From assembly GCF_000159315.1 (NCBI RefSeq), contig NZ_GG669992.1, positions 64,160 to 110,501 of the forward strand: 46,342 nucleotides of DNA, in the 5' to 3' direction. Below the pieces are notes generated by a model. It ran no database searches. It was given only the letters and a program-made list of their open reading frames with translations, and was not told the origin of the DNA. How positions within the stretch are numbered: the first letter of the stretch is position 1; each line of letters begins with the position of its first letter. Of the stretch, positions 8,521 to 17,248 are shown one piece after another. This stretch comes from Lentilactobacillus hilgardii DSM 20176 = ATCC 8290. GTDB lineage: Bacteria; Bacillota; Bacilli; Lactobacillales; Lactobacillaceae. The position numbers were made by a program, and so were the translations under genes.

Positions 8521-10779
8521 CTATTTAGTTAACTTCAATGCCTTGCCGGCCACATCAATCGTAATCGGGTCTCCCTCAATCAGTTTAAATTGAGCACCTT
8601 TTTGATCAACGTTAACCTCAATCAAACGGCCGCGGAAGACCTGTCTGAATGAATAACGATGCCACTTCTTAGGTAGAAATGGTGCATAGTGCAACTGACC
8701 GTCACGAACCCGCATCCCGGCAAATCCTTGAACAACGGCGATCCAACCACCGGTCATAGCCGTTACGTGCAGGCCGTCATCGGTATCGTTGTTATAATTG
8801 TCCAAATCCAATCGAGACGTCCGTTCATATAATTCAACGGCTTTATCTTCATAATGCAAATCCGCAGCAAGTACGGAATGAATTGCGGCAGATAAGCTGG
8901 ATTCATGAACGGTTAATGGTTCATAGAAATCATAGTTGGCTTTTTTCTGCTCTGGTGTGTAATCATCAATAAAGTCCCAAATTCCCTGAAGGACATCACC
9001 TTGCTTGATATATGGTGAACGGAGGATCTTATCCCATGACCAGTGCTGGTTGATCGGCAATTGATCGGCAGGAATAGCCGAAACCGGTTGAATATCTTTA
9101 TCAAGAAAGCCATCATGTTGCACAAAGATATTCAATTCTTTGTCATAAGGCAGATACATTCTGTCCACAATATCCTGCCAGTGTTTCTTTTCCTTATCGG
9201 TCACCGCTAATTTTTCGGCTTGTTCCGGCGAAACCTTTTTTAAGATTTCCAACGTATATTTCAGTGTCCATTGAGCCAAAATGTTGGTATACCAATTATT
9301 ATCAACGTTATTTTCATACTCATCCGGTCCGGTGACACCATGAATCATGTATTGCTGTTTTCGTTGGCTGAAGTGAACCCGATCAGCCCAGAATTTAGAA
9401 ATTTCGGTCAATACCTTGGATCCCTCATTCAACACGTAAGACTCGTCACCGGTATAACGTGTGTAATTGTAAATCGCAAAGGCAATGTCGCCATTTCGAT
9501 GAATTTCTTCAAAGGTAATTTCCCACTCATTATGACATTCAATACCATCGAAGGTCACCATTGGGAATAAGGCACCTTTAAGTCCCTGTTGTTTGGCATT
9601 ATGGTAGGCACCATCCAGTTGTTTATAGCGATACATCAACAGATTTCGTGTCACTTTTGGATCCGTAATCCCAAGGTAAACCGGAACTGCAAAAGCTTCC
9701 GTATCCCAATATGTGGCACCACCGTACTTCTCGCCGGTAAATCCCTTTGGTCCGATATTTAAACGGGCATCTTCACCATAATAGGTTGAGAACAGTTCAA
9801 ACATATTAAACCGGATACCCTGCTGTGCGGCAGTATCACCGTCAATTTCGATATCAGATTTATTCCAACGTTCTTCCCAAATTTTGGCATGGGCATCAAA
9901 TAAATCTTCATATGTTTTTTCGGCAACCCGATCACTCAATTGATGCATGGCAGCAATCAGGTCATCGTTTGTTTGATAATCCCGTGAAGTCGTTACAATA
10001 ACGCGTTTTTCCAACTTGGCACTTTGGTCCGGTGCCAGTTCACCCGTAAATTCGTTAACAACTTCCTTATCGTTGGGTTGCGCCACGGAAACCGTCTCTA
10101 AATCGGAAACATGACGCATTTCCATTGCAGACGTGAATTGTGGTGTCCCAAAAGGATTAGGTGTGGTTTGTGCAATCACATTTCCGAAATCCGGTTTCTG
10201 TTCGGTAGAAACCACGTTCCAAAATCGCTCGTCATAGTTTGCGTCTTCGTTCTTAACATCGGCATCAATCGCAGAATCTACCGTAACAGTTACTTTTGTT
10301 GTGCCAACATTCTTTAACATCAGCCTTTGAACGGATAATTCCTGTTGCGCCACACTTAGAAAGCGCTCGAACGTAACGGCAACTTTAGCATCACCTTTTG
10401 TAACCGTGAACGAACGTGTCAGAATAGAATGCTGCATGTCCAGATCTAATTTAAAATCGCTAAACTTGTCTTTTGCCAAATCAATTTTGTCACCATTGAT
10501 TTTAACATTCATCTTAATGAAATTAACTGCGTTGACAACTTTTCCAAAATAGTCCGGATAACCGTTCTTCCACCAGCCGACCCGGGTCTTGTCAGGATAC
10601 CAGACACCACCCAAGTACAAGCCGGCCAAACTATCGCCGCTATAGTCCTCTTCAAAGAATCCCCGCATCCCCATATAACCGTTTCCAAGACTGGTCATTG
10701 ACTCTTGAAGGCGTTTATTATCGGGATTAAACTCATTCGTTACAATGTGCCAAGGTTGAACGTCAAAAATTCTCTTCAT
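8521..10779 (-). CDS. malP: Maltose phosphorylase (GH65)
   Basis: Splits maltose with inorganic phosphate into beta-glucose 1-phosphate and glucose, saving one ATP per disaccharide. The 752 aa product matches the family in length and layout: N-terminal beta-sandwich, (alpha/alpha)6 barrel with GGATYWDTEAF near 353-363, the catalytic acid Glu487 in TGPDEYENN, and a C-terminal beta sheet. The position equals the catalytic Glu known for the Lactobacillus brevis enzyme (from memory). SD GAAAGGA. It follows a maltose-type permease by 20 bp, which argues for maltose rather than trehalose or kojibiose. No beta-phosphoglucomutase gene is in the window. Confidence 0.9.
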   Translation of the reverse strand: MKRIFDVQPWHIVTNEFNPDNKRLQESMTSLGNGYMGMRGFFEEDYSGDSLAGLYLGGVWYPDKTRVGWWKNGYPDYFGKVVNAVNFIKMNVKINGDKIDLAKDKFSDFKLDLDMQHSILTRSFTVTKGDAKVAVTFERFLSVAQQELSVQRLMLKNVGTTKVTVTVDSAIDADVKNEDANYDERFWNVVSTEQKPDFGNVIAQTTPNPFGTPQFTSAMEMRHVSDLETVSVAQPNDKEVVNEFTGELAPDQSAKLEKRVIVTTSRDYQTNDDLIAAMHQLSDRVAEKTYEDLFDAHAKIWEERWNKSDIEIDGDTAAQQGIRFNMFELFSTYYGEDARLNIGPKGFTGEKYGGATYWDTEAFAVPVYLGITDPKVTRNLLMYRYKQLDGAYHNAKQQGLKGALFPMVTFDGIECHNEWEITFEEIHRNGDIAFAIYNYTRYTGDESYVLNEGSKVLTEISKFWADRVHFSQRKQQYMIHGVTGPDEYENNVDNNWYTNILAQWTLKYTLEILKKVSPEQAEKLAVTDKEKKHWQDIVDRMYLPYDKELNIFVQHDGFLDKDIQPVSAIPADQLPINQHWSWDKILRSPYIKQGDVLQGIWDFIDDYTPEQKKANYDFYEPLTVHESSLSAAIHSVLAADLHYEDKAVELYERTSRLDLDNYNNDTDDGLHVTAMTGGWIAVVQGFAGMRVRDGQLHYAPFLPKKWHRYSFRQVFRGRLIEVNVDQKGAQFKLIEGDPITIDVAGKALKLTK

Positions 10780-10799
10780 TTGTATGAATCCTTTCTTAA

Positions 10800-12158
10800 T
10801 TAAGCTTTATAAGTTTCTTTAATTAAACCGACTGACAATGCCCCAATTGCCATAACTACTCCGGCAAATAAGAACATGTTTTCCTGTGCGTTTCCAAGTA
10901 ACGGGAATAATCCAAAGCTGGCAAGTGAAGCAACAATCTGTGGTAAACAAATTGAACCGTTAAACAAGCCAAGATAAGTGCCCATGTGTTCACCGGACAA
11001 CGCGTTGGTGATCATAGTTAATGGATAAGTGTTCATTGCTGCCCAAGCCATTCCAACCAAGACAAACGAAACGATTAATGCGGATTGCGAATGGATAAAG
11101 AAGACGGACAAGAAACCGACGGCACCCAGACCAAGACTGAGTGCATAACCCAATTTATGATGATTATTGGGTACTTTGGCCAAAACGTATGACCAAACAA
11201 CGGCAGCAATTGACTGAACGGCAGCCAGAACACCATACCAGTTACCAGCAGCCTGATAGCCGGTTGATGCAGCGTTGGTTGTGTTCCAAACGTTGTGGGC
11301 AATCGCACCGGCCGCATAAGTCCATAAGTACTGGAAAGCAACCCAGCAGAAGAATTGAACCAGTGTCACGGTCCAAAAAACCTTTGGTGCTTTCTTCAAA
11401 AGTGCAAACCAGTTACCACCGGTTGTGTTGGCTTCTTCAGAAATACCATGATACTTGGCATAGGTTTTAGGATCATACTCGTGAACCTTAAAAATCGTTA
11501 GTAAACTCGTCAATAACAGGATAACCGCACCAACATAGAATGAAATGACAACTGATTGTGGCACAACACCCTTTTTAGCGGTATTGGCAATACCGAATGC
11601 GGTAAACAGAAATGGGAAAATTGCGGCGATAACCGCACCACCATTTGATAAGAAACTTTGAATACCATATGCGTAACTCTTCTGATCATCATTTACCATA
11701 TCACCCACCATCATCTTAAATGGCTGCATGGCAATGTTTGATGAAACATCTAAAAGAGCAACTGTAACGGCCCCGAATAATAGGGCAGTAATTGACGCAT
11801 ATCCGAATCCAAAACTACCGGAATTAGGAAGCAGACACATCACAATAATCGCGATTAACGTGCCTAATGCCAAATATGGCAAGCGACGACCACCCAATCT
11901 CGGTGTCCATGTTCTGTCTGAATAATACCCGATAATTGGCTGAACAATTAACCCGGCCAGTGGCGGTAAAATGAAAAACCAACCAAGTTTATTTGGATCC
12001 GCACCAATTGTTTGAAAAATTCGGCTCATTTGAGAGCTTTGCAGCGTAAAGGCCATCTGAACACCCAAAAAGCCAAAGTTGATCATCCAAATGGTACTGG
12101 CAGGAAGTTTTGGTAACCCAGACTTCTTAGTTGCAGCTTCTGCACTTCGTTCCTCCAT
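10800..12158 (-). CDS. MFS maltose permease, SLC45/GPH-like
   Basis: A 452 aa carrier with about 12 TM segments, likely a proton symporter for maltose or similar glucosides. Diagnostic parts are the N-terminal MINFGFLGVQMAFTLQSSQM, the PPLAGLIVQPIIGYYSDRTWT loop followed by RLGGRRLPY, and LDVSSNIAMQPFKMMVGDM, typical of bacterial relatives of sucrose/maltose transporters. The ATG at 12158 is chosen because GGAGG stands 8 nt upstream; an in-frame TTG at 12173 lies over that SD. It is the first gene of the operon with malP. Confidence 0.87.
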   Translation of the reverse strand: MEERSAEAATKKSGLPKLPASTIWMINFGFLGVQMAFTLQSSQMSRIFQTIGADPNKLGWFFILPPLAGLIVQPIIGYYSDRTWTPRLGGRRLPYLALGTLIAIIVMCLLPNSGSFGFGYASITALLFGAVTVALLDVSSNIAMQPFKMMVGDMVNDDQKSYAYGIQSFLSNGGAVIAAIFPFLFTAFGIANTAKKGVVPQSVVISFYVGAVILLLTSLLTIFKVHEYDPKTYAKYHGISEEANTTGGNWFALLKKAPKVFWTVTLVQFFCWVAFQYLWTYAAGAIAHNVWNTTNAASTGYQAAGNWYGVLAAVQSIAAVVWSYVLAKVPNNHHKLGYALSLGLGAVGFLSVFFIHSQSALIVSFVLVGMAWAAMNTYPLTMITNALSGEHMGTYLGLFNGSICLPQIVASLASFGLFPLLGNAQENMFLFAGVVMAIGALSVGLIKETYKA

Positions 12159-12212
12159 GATTTGTTCCTCCAAGTCTTAATCTTAAAAATCAATAATTGC
12201 TTTAACGATGAT

Positions 12213-12250
12213 ATTATGACACCGTTTTCGGTTTAATGCAACCGGTTGCA
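12213..12250 (-). promoter_or_regulatory. Maltose operon promoter with LacI-type operator
   Basis: On the minus strand TTGCAT (12241-12236), a 17-nt spacer and CATAAT (12218-12213). The perfect 14-bp palindrome TGCAACCGGTTGCA (12237-12250) overlaps the -35. A second inverted repeat, ACCG-TTTT-CGGT (12221-12232), lies in the spacer. A central CG with flanking GCAA/TTGC is the hallmark of LacI/MalR operators, so the MalR-like protein at 20726-21682 is the natural candidate. Confidence 0.75.
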
Positions 12251-12266
12251 CACTTGTTTTTAATGA

Positions 12267-12345
12267 TAGCAACGCTTTCATGCTGTTATTAAGCCAATGG
12301 TAGCGATTAATAAAGTTTGTGAAAGTTTTTTTCATACCGCTTTCA
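12267..12345 (-). promoter_or_regulatory. Two cre-like sites upstream of the maltose promoter
   Basis: TGAAAGCGGTATGA (minus, 12345-12332) and TGAAAGCGTTGCTA (minus, 12280-12267) both match the first ten positions of the CcpA cre consensus, with mismatches in the last four. They lie 25-100 bp upstream of the -35, so glucose control through CcpA is plausible, but neither site is perfect. Confidence 0.4.
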
Positions 12346-12489
12346 AAACTTGTGTGAATAGCAAAATAAAAACACTGAAATAATCATATATGGCGTGTAT
12401 TACCCACTTAGAAAAAAATTTACAAAAAAAGTTTTGCCCGTTTTTTTCACTTATTTTTCCGGTTTGGTCTAGACCTAAAAGGTTTTAAT

Positions 12490-12575
12490 GAAAATAAGTC
12501 TCTTTCAAGTTGATCTTATTTTCATTTACATCTTAAAAAATTGTGTTATATTGAATTGTGATTCACAAGGGAATC
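12490..12575 (+). promoter_or_regulatory. Promoter and operator-like repeats of the fructokinase operon
   Basis: TTTACA (12525-12530), 16-nt spacer, TATATT (12547-12552). Upstream is a 9-bp inverted repeat GAAAATAAG / CTTATTTTC (12490-12523). Over the expected start site is TTGTG-ATT-CACAA (12556-12568), overlapping GATTC-6 nt-GAATC (12560-12575). The rest of the gap between the two divergent operons (12159-12608) holds only the maltose promoter elements listed separately. Confidence 0.6.
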
Positions 12576-12608
12576 ATTTGAGGATTAAATTAAAGGTGGT
12601 GACAATTA

Positions 12609-13484
12609 ATGTTACTTGGAAGTATTGAAGCTGGTGGTACTAAATTCGTTTGTGCCGTTGGTAATGAAGATTATCGAATTATCGACAGTGTGCACATCAA
12701 AACAACAACACCAGAGGAGACCTTACAAAAAACTGTCGATTACTTTAAACAATTTAAAGACTTACAAGCAATCGCAGTTTCATCGTTCGGTCCCATTGAG
12801 CTTCGTAAAAATTCACCAAAGTATGGTTACATTACCAACACACCTAAACCGGGTTGGGCCAATACCGATTTTGTTGGCCGATTAAAGGAAGATTTCGATC
12901 TCCCAATTTCCTGGACTACTGATGTTAATGGCTCTGCATATGGCGAGTACGTCATGGCAACACTCTTTAACGAAAAGATTGAGTCATTGGTTTACTTTAC
13001 GATTGGAACGGGTGTTGGTGCCGGTGAAATTGTTAACGGACATTTTGTTGGTGACCTTGGTCATCCAGAAGTTGGCCACGTTCGCTTGAAACGTCATCCA
13101 GACGACATGGACTTCAAGGGGATTTGTCCATATCACGGGGATTGTCTAGAAGGTTTGGTCAGTGGACCTACTTTCGAAGCACGGACCGGTAAAAAGGGAC
13201 AGGATATCCCACTTACCGATCACGTCTGGGACATCATGGCTTTCTACGTTGCTCAAGCTGCTATTCAAGAAACACTGTTATTCCGTCCAGCTAAAATTGT
13301 ATTTGGTGGCGGTGTTGTCAGTGAACCCTTCCTGAAGAAAGTCCGGGCACAATTCAAAGACCTATTGAATGACTACGTTGATGTTGGCGACTTAGACAAA
13401 TATATCGTCATGCCATTGGTTAAAAACAACGGTTCCGCAACTGTTGGCGACTTCGCTTTAGCAGTTGAAGAATTGAACAAATAA
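12609..13484 (+). CDS. scrK: ROK-family fructokinase
   Basis: Phosphorylates fructose to fructose 6-phosphate with ATP in the cytosol. The 291 aa product begins with the ROK phosphate loop EAGGTKF (residues 7-13), has TIGTGVGAGEIVNG near 130, and the zinc-binding run RHPDDMDFKGICPYHGDCLEG that marks ScrK-type fructokinases. SD AAAGGTGG lies ahead of ATG 12609. Followed by mannitol dehydrogenase and, further on, pgi, it fits a fructose module. Its product can be isomerised by Pgi into the phosphoketolase pathway. Confidence 0.92.
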   Translation: MLLGSIEAGGTKFVCAVGNEDYRIIDSVHIKTTTPEETLQKTVDYFKQFKDLQAIAVSSFGPIELRKNSPKYGYITNTPKPGWANTDFVGRLKEDFDLPISWTTDVNGSAYGEYVMATLFNEKIESLVYFTIGTGVGAGEIVNGHFVGDLGHPEVGHVRLKRHPDDMDFKGICPYHGDCLEGLVSGPTFEARTGKKGQDIPLTDHVWDIMAFYVAQAAIQETLLFRPAKIVFGGGVVSEPFLKKVRAQFKDLLNDYVDVGDLDKYIVMPLVKNNGSATVGDFALAVEELNK

Positions 13485-13498
13485 TTTTTTTACCGGAA

Positions 13499-13516
13499 AA
13501 CACAAACGTTTGTGTT
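13499..13516 (+). promoter_or_regulatory. Perfect 18-bp palindrome between scrK and mdh
   Basis: AACACAAACGTTTGTGTT is fully self-complementary, centred on CG like a LacI-family operator. It sits 30 bp ahead of the mdh start. As RNA it could also form a hairpin, but no T run follows, so termination is less likely than regulation or mRNA processing. Confidence 0.55.
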
Positions 13517-13547
13517 AACGCTTTATATTTAAAGGAGATTATATTTC

Positions 13548-14549
13548 ATGAAAGCACTTGTATTTACTGATGTTAAAAAAATGGAAATCGAAGATATTGA
13601 TACACCAAAGGTAAAACCTAACGAAGTTCGTATCAATACCGCATACGCAGGTATCTGTGGAACCGACCATGCTTTGTACAACGGCCTTCCAGGATCTGCC
13701 GATGCCGTTCCTCCAATTGTTTTCGGACACGAAAACTCGGGAATTGTCGCTGAAGTCGGTGCCGATGTCACCAATGTTAAAGTTGGCGACCGAGTAACTG
13801 TTGACCCTAACATTTACTGTGGTCAATGCTTCTACTGCCATACTGATCGTCCCGAACTCTGTGAGAACCTATCAGCCGTTGGTGTTACTCGAAATGGTGG
13901 TTTGGAGAAGTCATTCACCGCTCCAGCAACTGTTGTTTACCCAATTCCTGATGATGTTTCGTTAAAAGCTGCTGCTACGGTTGAACCAATTTCATGTGCC
14001 GTTCATGGTATCAAATTACTTCACCTCACACCTTATCAACGTGCCTTGGTTATTGGTGACGGCTTCATGGGTCAATTATTTGCTCAAATTCTTCAAGCAT
14101 ATGGTGTTCACCAAGTTGACCTTGCCGGAATCGTTGACGAAAAATTAAAGCGTAACAAAGAACAATTCGGTGTTAAGAACACTTATAACACAACTCGTGA
14201 TGCCATTCCTGCAAACTACGACGTTGTTATTGAAGCCGTTGGTTTACCACAAACTCAGGAACAAGCCGTTGAAGCAACCCGTAAAGGTGCCCAAGTATTG
14301 ATGTTCGGTGTTGGTAAGCCTGACGCTCACTTTGAAATGAACACTTACGAAGTTTACCAAAAACAATTAACTATCCAAGGATCATTCATCAACCCTAACT
14401 CATTTGAAGACTCAATTGCATTACTTCAAAGCGGTAAATTGGATGTTGAATCATTAATCACCGATGAATTATCTCTTGACCAAGTCGAAGGCGTTCTTCA
14501 AGGTAAGACTAAAGTTGCCTCAAAAGCTGTCGTTAAAGTAGGTGACTAG
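13548..14549 (+). CDS. mdh: NAD(P)-dependent mannitol 2-dehydrogenase
   Basis: Reduces fructose to mannitol, letting heterofermenters use fructose as an electron acceptor to reoxidise NAD(P)H. The 333 aa zinc-dependent medium-chain dehydrogenase closely matches my recollection of the Leuconostoc/Lactobacillus enzyme along its whole length (AGICGTDHALYNGLPGSADA, TVDPNIYCGQC, VIGDGFMGQLF). Catalytic zinc ligands appear at Cys37 and His61/Glu62; structural zinc Cys at 91, 94, 97 and 105. SD AAAGGAGA. Other sugar-alcohol dehydrogenases of this superfamily are possible, but the motif match and the fructokinase neighbour support mannitol. Confidence 0.92.
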   Translation: MKALVFTDVKKMEIEDIDTPKVKPNEVRINTAYAGICGTDHALYNGLPGSADAVPPIVFGHENSGIVAEVGADVTNVKVGDRVTVDPNIYCGQCFYCHTDRPELCENLSAVGVTRNGGLEKSFTAPATVVYPIPDDVSLKAAATVEPISCAVHGIKLLHLTPYQRALVIGDGFMGQLFAQILQAYGVHQVDLAGIVDEKLKRNKEQFGVKNTYNTTRDAIPANYDVVIEAVGLPQTQEQAVEATRKGAQVLMFGVGKPDAHFEMNTYEVYQKQLTIQGSFINPNSFEDSIALLQSGKLDVESLITDELSLDQVEGVLQGKTKVASKAVVKVGD

Positions 14550-14579
14550 TTACCCATGCAAAACAACGAGGAGGCTGAG

Positions 14580-15323
14580 ATGAACGATTCTCAAGTATTA
14601 AATGGCCGAACGATATCGATGACCACATCGATTATTTACTTCGTCATTTCCTTGGTAATTAACTCTGCCGGAAACGTTCTGACACTTGTTACCAGCGCAA
14701 AAATCCACCCCTCCTATTTAGGATCGGCCTATTGGACAGCCGCCGAAGCCAACTTAAGTGTTGCCTTTGGTTGGAACCTGTTCTGGGCATTCCTGATTTT
14801 AGGAGTTGTCATTACAATTCTAAATGCCATTCTGGTTGGTCATTGGAGCTGGCGACGGGCTCTCGGAAATTTAATCTTCATGGTTCCCTTCTCCGCATTG
14901 ATTCAAATCTTTGAAGATTTCTTTATTGGTAAATACTCATTCTTCAAAGGGCTTCCGGACGCTAATTCAACCGGAATGATTATCTTCTACATTCTGCTTA
15001 ACTTCTTTGGCGTTGCGCTCATTGGAACAGCGATCTCAATCTATCAACGGGTCAATTTAGTCTTGCACCCTGCTGATGATTTAATGCAGATTCTACGTTT
15101 CAAATATTTTAAGGGAAATGCCAATATTGCAATGTGGGCTTCTTATATTCCGCCTACAATTATGGCAATTATCGCCTTCATCATTACCAAACAATTCACA
15201 AACTTTGGTATCGGAACCATTTTTGCATTCCTATTCCAGGGTGGTATCACCGGAATCGCGGATACAAGAGTCTTTCCAAGCTTGAAACATCAGGCACTGG
15301 ATGTTGGAAAATCAGATGAATAA
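14580..15323 (+). CDS. Small polytopic membrane protein, candidate fructose carrier
   Basis: A 247 aa protein with about five or six TM segments (starting near residues 10, 55, 100, 135, 190 and 215) and no ATPase or MFS signature. The ATG at 14580 is preferred over 14556 because GAGGAGG sits 5 nt upstream of it. It lies 30 bp after mannitol dehydrogenase and before a VOC gene and pgi, all on the same strand. No other fructose uptake gene is in this cluster. A small fructose permease has been described in Leuconostoc, so transport of fructose or export of mannitol is a reasonable inference from context only. A YitT/YczE-like protein is the alternative. Confidence 0.6.
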   Translation: MNDSQVLNGRTISMTTSIIYFVISLVINSAGNVLTLVTSAKIHPSYLGSAYWTAAEANLSVAFGWNLFWAFLILGVVITILNAILVGHWSWRRALGNLIFMVPFSALIQIFEDFFIGKYSFFKGLPDANSTGMIIFYILLNFFGVALIGTAISIYQRVNLVLHPADDLMQILRFKYFKGNANIAMWASYIPPTIMAIIAFIITKQFTNFGIGTIFAFLFQGGITGIADTRVFPSLKHQALDVGKSDE

Positions 15324-15352
15324 GTGAACGTTGATTTGAAAGGAAGCTTATC

Positions 15353-15742
15353 ATGGCTATCAAAGATGATATTACAGGAATTCAACACGTTGGAATTCCT
15401 TCAAAAGATTTAGATAAAACAATTGCTTTTTATGAATCACTTGGTTTCGACCAGGCCGGTTTGTTCCACAACGGTGAAAATCGTTGTGCATTCATGAGAT
15501 TTGGCAACCTGACCATCGAAACATGGGAAGGCGATCCGGTGGCAATGAAGGCCGGCGCTATTAACCATATTTCATTGAATACGCCGGATGTTGAAAAAGC
15601 CTTTGCCGATGCCAAAGCACAAGGTTTGGACTTGGTTGATCATGAAATTCAATCAATTCCTTCCTTCTGGGAAAAGGGCATTCGTTATTTCAATATTCTT
15701 GGACCAAATCAAGAAACCATCGAATTTTGTCAAATTCTGTAA
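15353..15742 (+). CDS. VOC-family protein, glyoxalase-like
   Basis: A 129 aa vicinal-oxygen-chelate protein: two beta-alpha-beta-beta-beta modules. Potential metal ligands are His in GIQHVGIPSKD (near residue 12), Glu in TIETWEGD, His in INHISL and the terminal Glu in ETIEFCQ. The family covers glyoxalase I, fosfomycin resistance and dioxygenases. In a sugar cluster, detoxification of methylglyoxal is possible but not shown. SD GAAAGGAAG. It lies between the membrane protein and pgi, probably co-transcribed with the former. Confidence 0.75.
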   Translation: MAIKDDITGIQHVGIPSKDLDKTIAFYESLGFDQAGLFHNGENRCAFMRFGNLTIETWEGDPVAMKAGAINHISLNTPDVEKAFADAKAQGLDLVDHEIQSIPSFWEKGIRYFNILGPNQETIEFCQIL

Positions 15743-15826
15743 ATAAAAGAATATTTTGAGCAATAAGCGTTTAATTTGACGATAATATTAAGTTAAGCGC
15801 TTATGTTTTCAGAGGAGGAAATTATA

Positions 15827-17173
15827 GTGGCACATATTTCATTTGACAGTTCAAAATTATCAAAATTCGTCCATGATAACGAGTTGGGCGAAATGCAGGC
15901 TATGGTCACCGCTGCTGATGCCGAGGTTCGTCAAGGCACCGGTGCCGGCAGTGATTTTCGGGATTGGTTGACCCTGCCCAAAGACTATGACAAAGCCGAA
16001 TTTGCCCGTATCAAACAGGCAGCTAAAAAGATTCAGGGCGACTCCAAGGTTTTAGTTGTCATCGGAATTGGCGGTTCCTATCTGGGAGCCAAGATGGCCG
16101 TTGATTTTCTCAACGATACCTTCTTCAACTACCTGCCCGACGACCAGCGTGAATTCCCTCAGGTCTTCTTTGCCGGTAATTCACTCAGCCCGTCGTACGT
16201 CTATGACCTGCTTCATCTCATTGGCGACCGGGACTTCTCCGTTAACGTTATTTCCAAGTCCGGTACCACCACGGAACCTTCCATTGCCTTTCGAATCTTC
16301 AAGGATAAGCTGATTCAAAAGTATGGTGCCGAAGGGGCCAAGGAACGAATTTATGCGACAACGGATAAAGCTCATGGCGCTTTGCGCCAAGAAGCCGATG
16401 CCAACGGTTATGAAACCTTCATCATTCCTGATGGTGTCGGTGGCCGTTACTCCGTACTAACACCAGTCGGCCTCCTGCCAATCGCTGTTTCTGGTGCCAG
16501 CATCGATGACCTGATGAAGGGCGCCGCTGACGCTGCCGACGCTTATACCGATCCGGATTTGACCAAAAACGAAGCCTATCAGTACGCTGCCTACCGGAAT
16601 ATTTTATACCGCAAGGGCTTCACAACCGAATTGCTGGAAAACTATGAACCCAACATGCAGTACCTGGCTGAATGGTGGAAGCAATTAATGGGTGAGTCCG
16701 AAGGTAAGGATCAAAAGGGTATCTACCCATCATCCGCCAACTTCACGACTGATCTGCATTCCTTAGGTCAATACATCCAGGAAGGTCTGCGAAACTTAAT
16801 GGAGACCGTTGTTAAGGTTGATCATCCCAACCACGATGAGGATATTCCCAAGGAAGCGGATAACCTGGACGGCTTGAAGTATTTGGAAGGCAGAACCATG
16901 GACTTTGCCAATACCAAAGCTTTTGAAGGCGTGGTCCTGGCCCATACCGATGGTAACGTTCCGAATATGAGTGTTCATATTCCGGACCAAACCCCTTACA
17001 CCCTGGGATACTTGATCTACTTCTTCGAAATTGCCGTTTCAATTTCCGGCTACTTGAATGGCATCAACCCATTCAATCAACCCGGCGTTGAAGCTTACAA
17101 GACCAACATGTTTGCCTTGTTGGGCAAGCCCGGTTACGAAAAATTGGGTAAGGAATTAAATGATCGTCTCTAA
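15827..17173 (+). CDS. pgi: Glucose-6-phosphate isomerase
   Basis: Converts fructose 6-phosphate to glucose 6-phosphate, needed to pass fructose into the phosphoketolase pathway. The 448 aa protein has [35 protein letters not shown] and the C-terminal region with conserved Lys expected of the family. The start is GTG at 15827 with AGAGGAGG 8 nt upstream, giving MAHISFDSS; an in-frame ATG at 15803 lies before that SD. GC-rich third positions suggest strong expression. TTGACG at 15777-15782 may be its -35, so it may also be transcribed on its own. A strong terminator follows. Confidence 0.95.
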   Translation: MAHISFDSSKLSKFVHDNELGEMQAMVTAADAEVRQGTGAGSDFRDWLTLPKDYDKAEFARIKQAAKKIQGDSKVLVVIGIGGSYLGAKMAVDFLNDTFFNYLPDDQREFPQVFFAGNSLSPSYVYDLLHLIGDRDFSVNVISKSGTTTEPSIAFRIFKDKLIQKYGAEGAKERIYATTDKAHGALRQEADANGYETFIIPDGVGGRYSVLTPVGLLPIAVSGASIDDLMKGAADAADAYTDPDLTKNEAYQYAAYRNILYRKGFTTELLENYEPNMQYLAEWWKQLMGESEGKDQKGIYPSSANFTTDLHSLGQYIQEGLRNLMETVVKVDHPNHDEDIPKEADNLDGLKYLEGRTMDFANTKAFEGVVLAHTDGNVPNMSVHIPDQTPYTLGYLIYFFEIAVSISGYLNGINPFNQPGVEAYKTNMFALLGKPGYEKLGKELNDRL

Positions 17174-17184
17174 TTAAACATGAC

Positions 17185-17237
17185 TAAAAATGGTAGGTAA
17201 GACAAACGTCCTTTTTGTCTCAACTACCATTTTTTTG
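17185..17237. terminator. Strong bidirectional terminator after pgi
   Basis: AAAAATGGTAG (17186-17196) pairs with CTACCATTTTT (17224-17234), with an inner stem AGACAAA/TTTTGTCT. T run on the plus strand; it also serves the convergent gene at 17249. Confidence 0.9.
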
Positions 17238-17248
17238 TACTTTATTTT

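Noticed and set aside
9271-9570. About 100-codon open frame antisense to malP
   Set aside because: No SD, no promoter, and malP on the other strand is full length with all motifs; it is a by-product of malP codon use. The same holds for other antisense frames in opp, pepC and pgi.
12556-12568. TTGTGATTCACAA as a Rex (redox) operator
   Set aside because: Rex sites have the half-sites TTGTGA and TCACAA separated by six bases; here the arms are only three bases apart, so the spacing does not fit.
10800-17173. One single maltose-fructose operon
   Set aside because: The two halves are divergent and each has its own promoter, so they are separate units.
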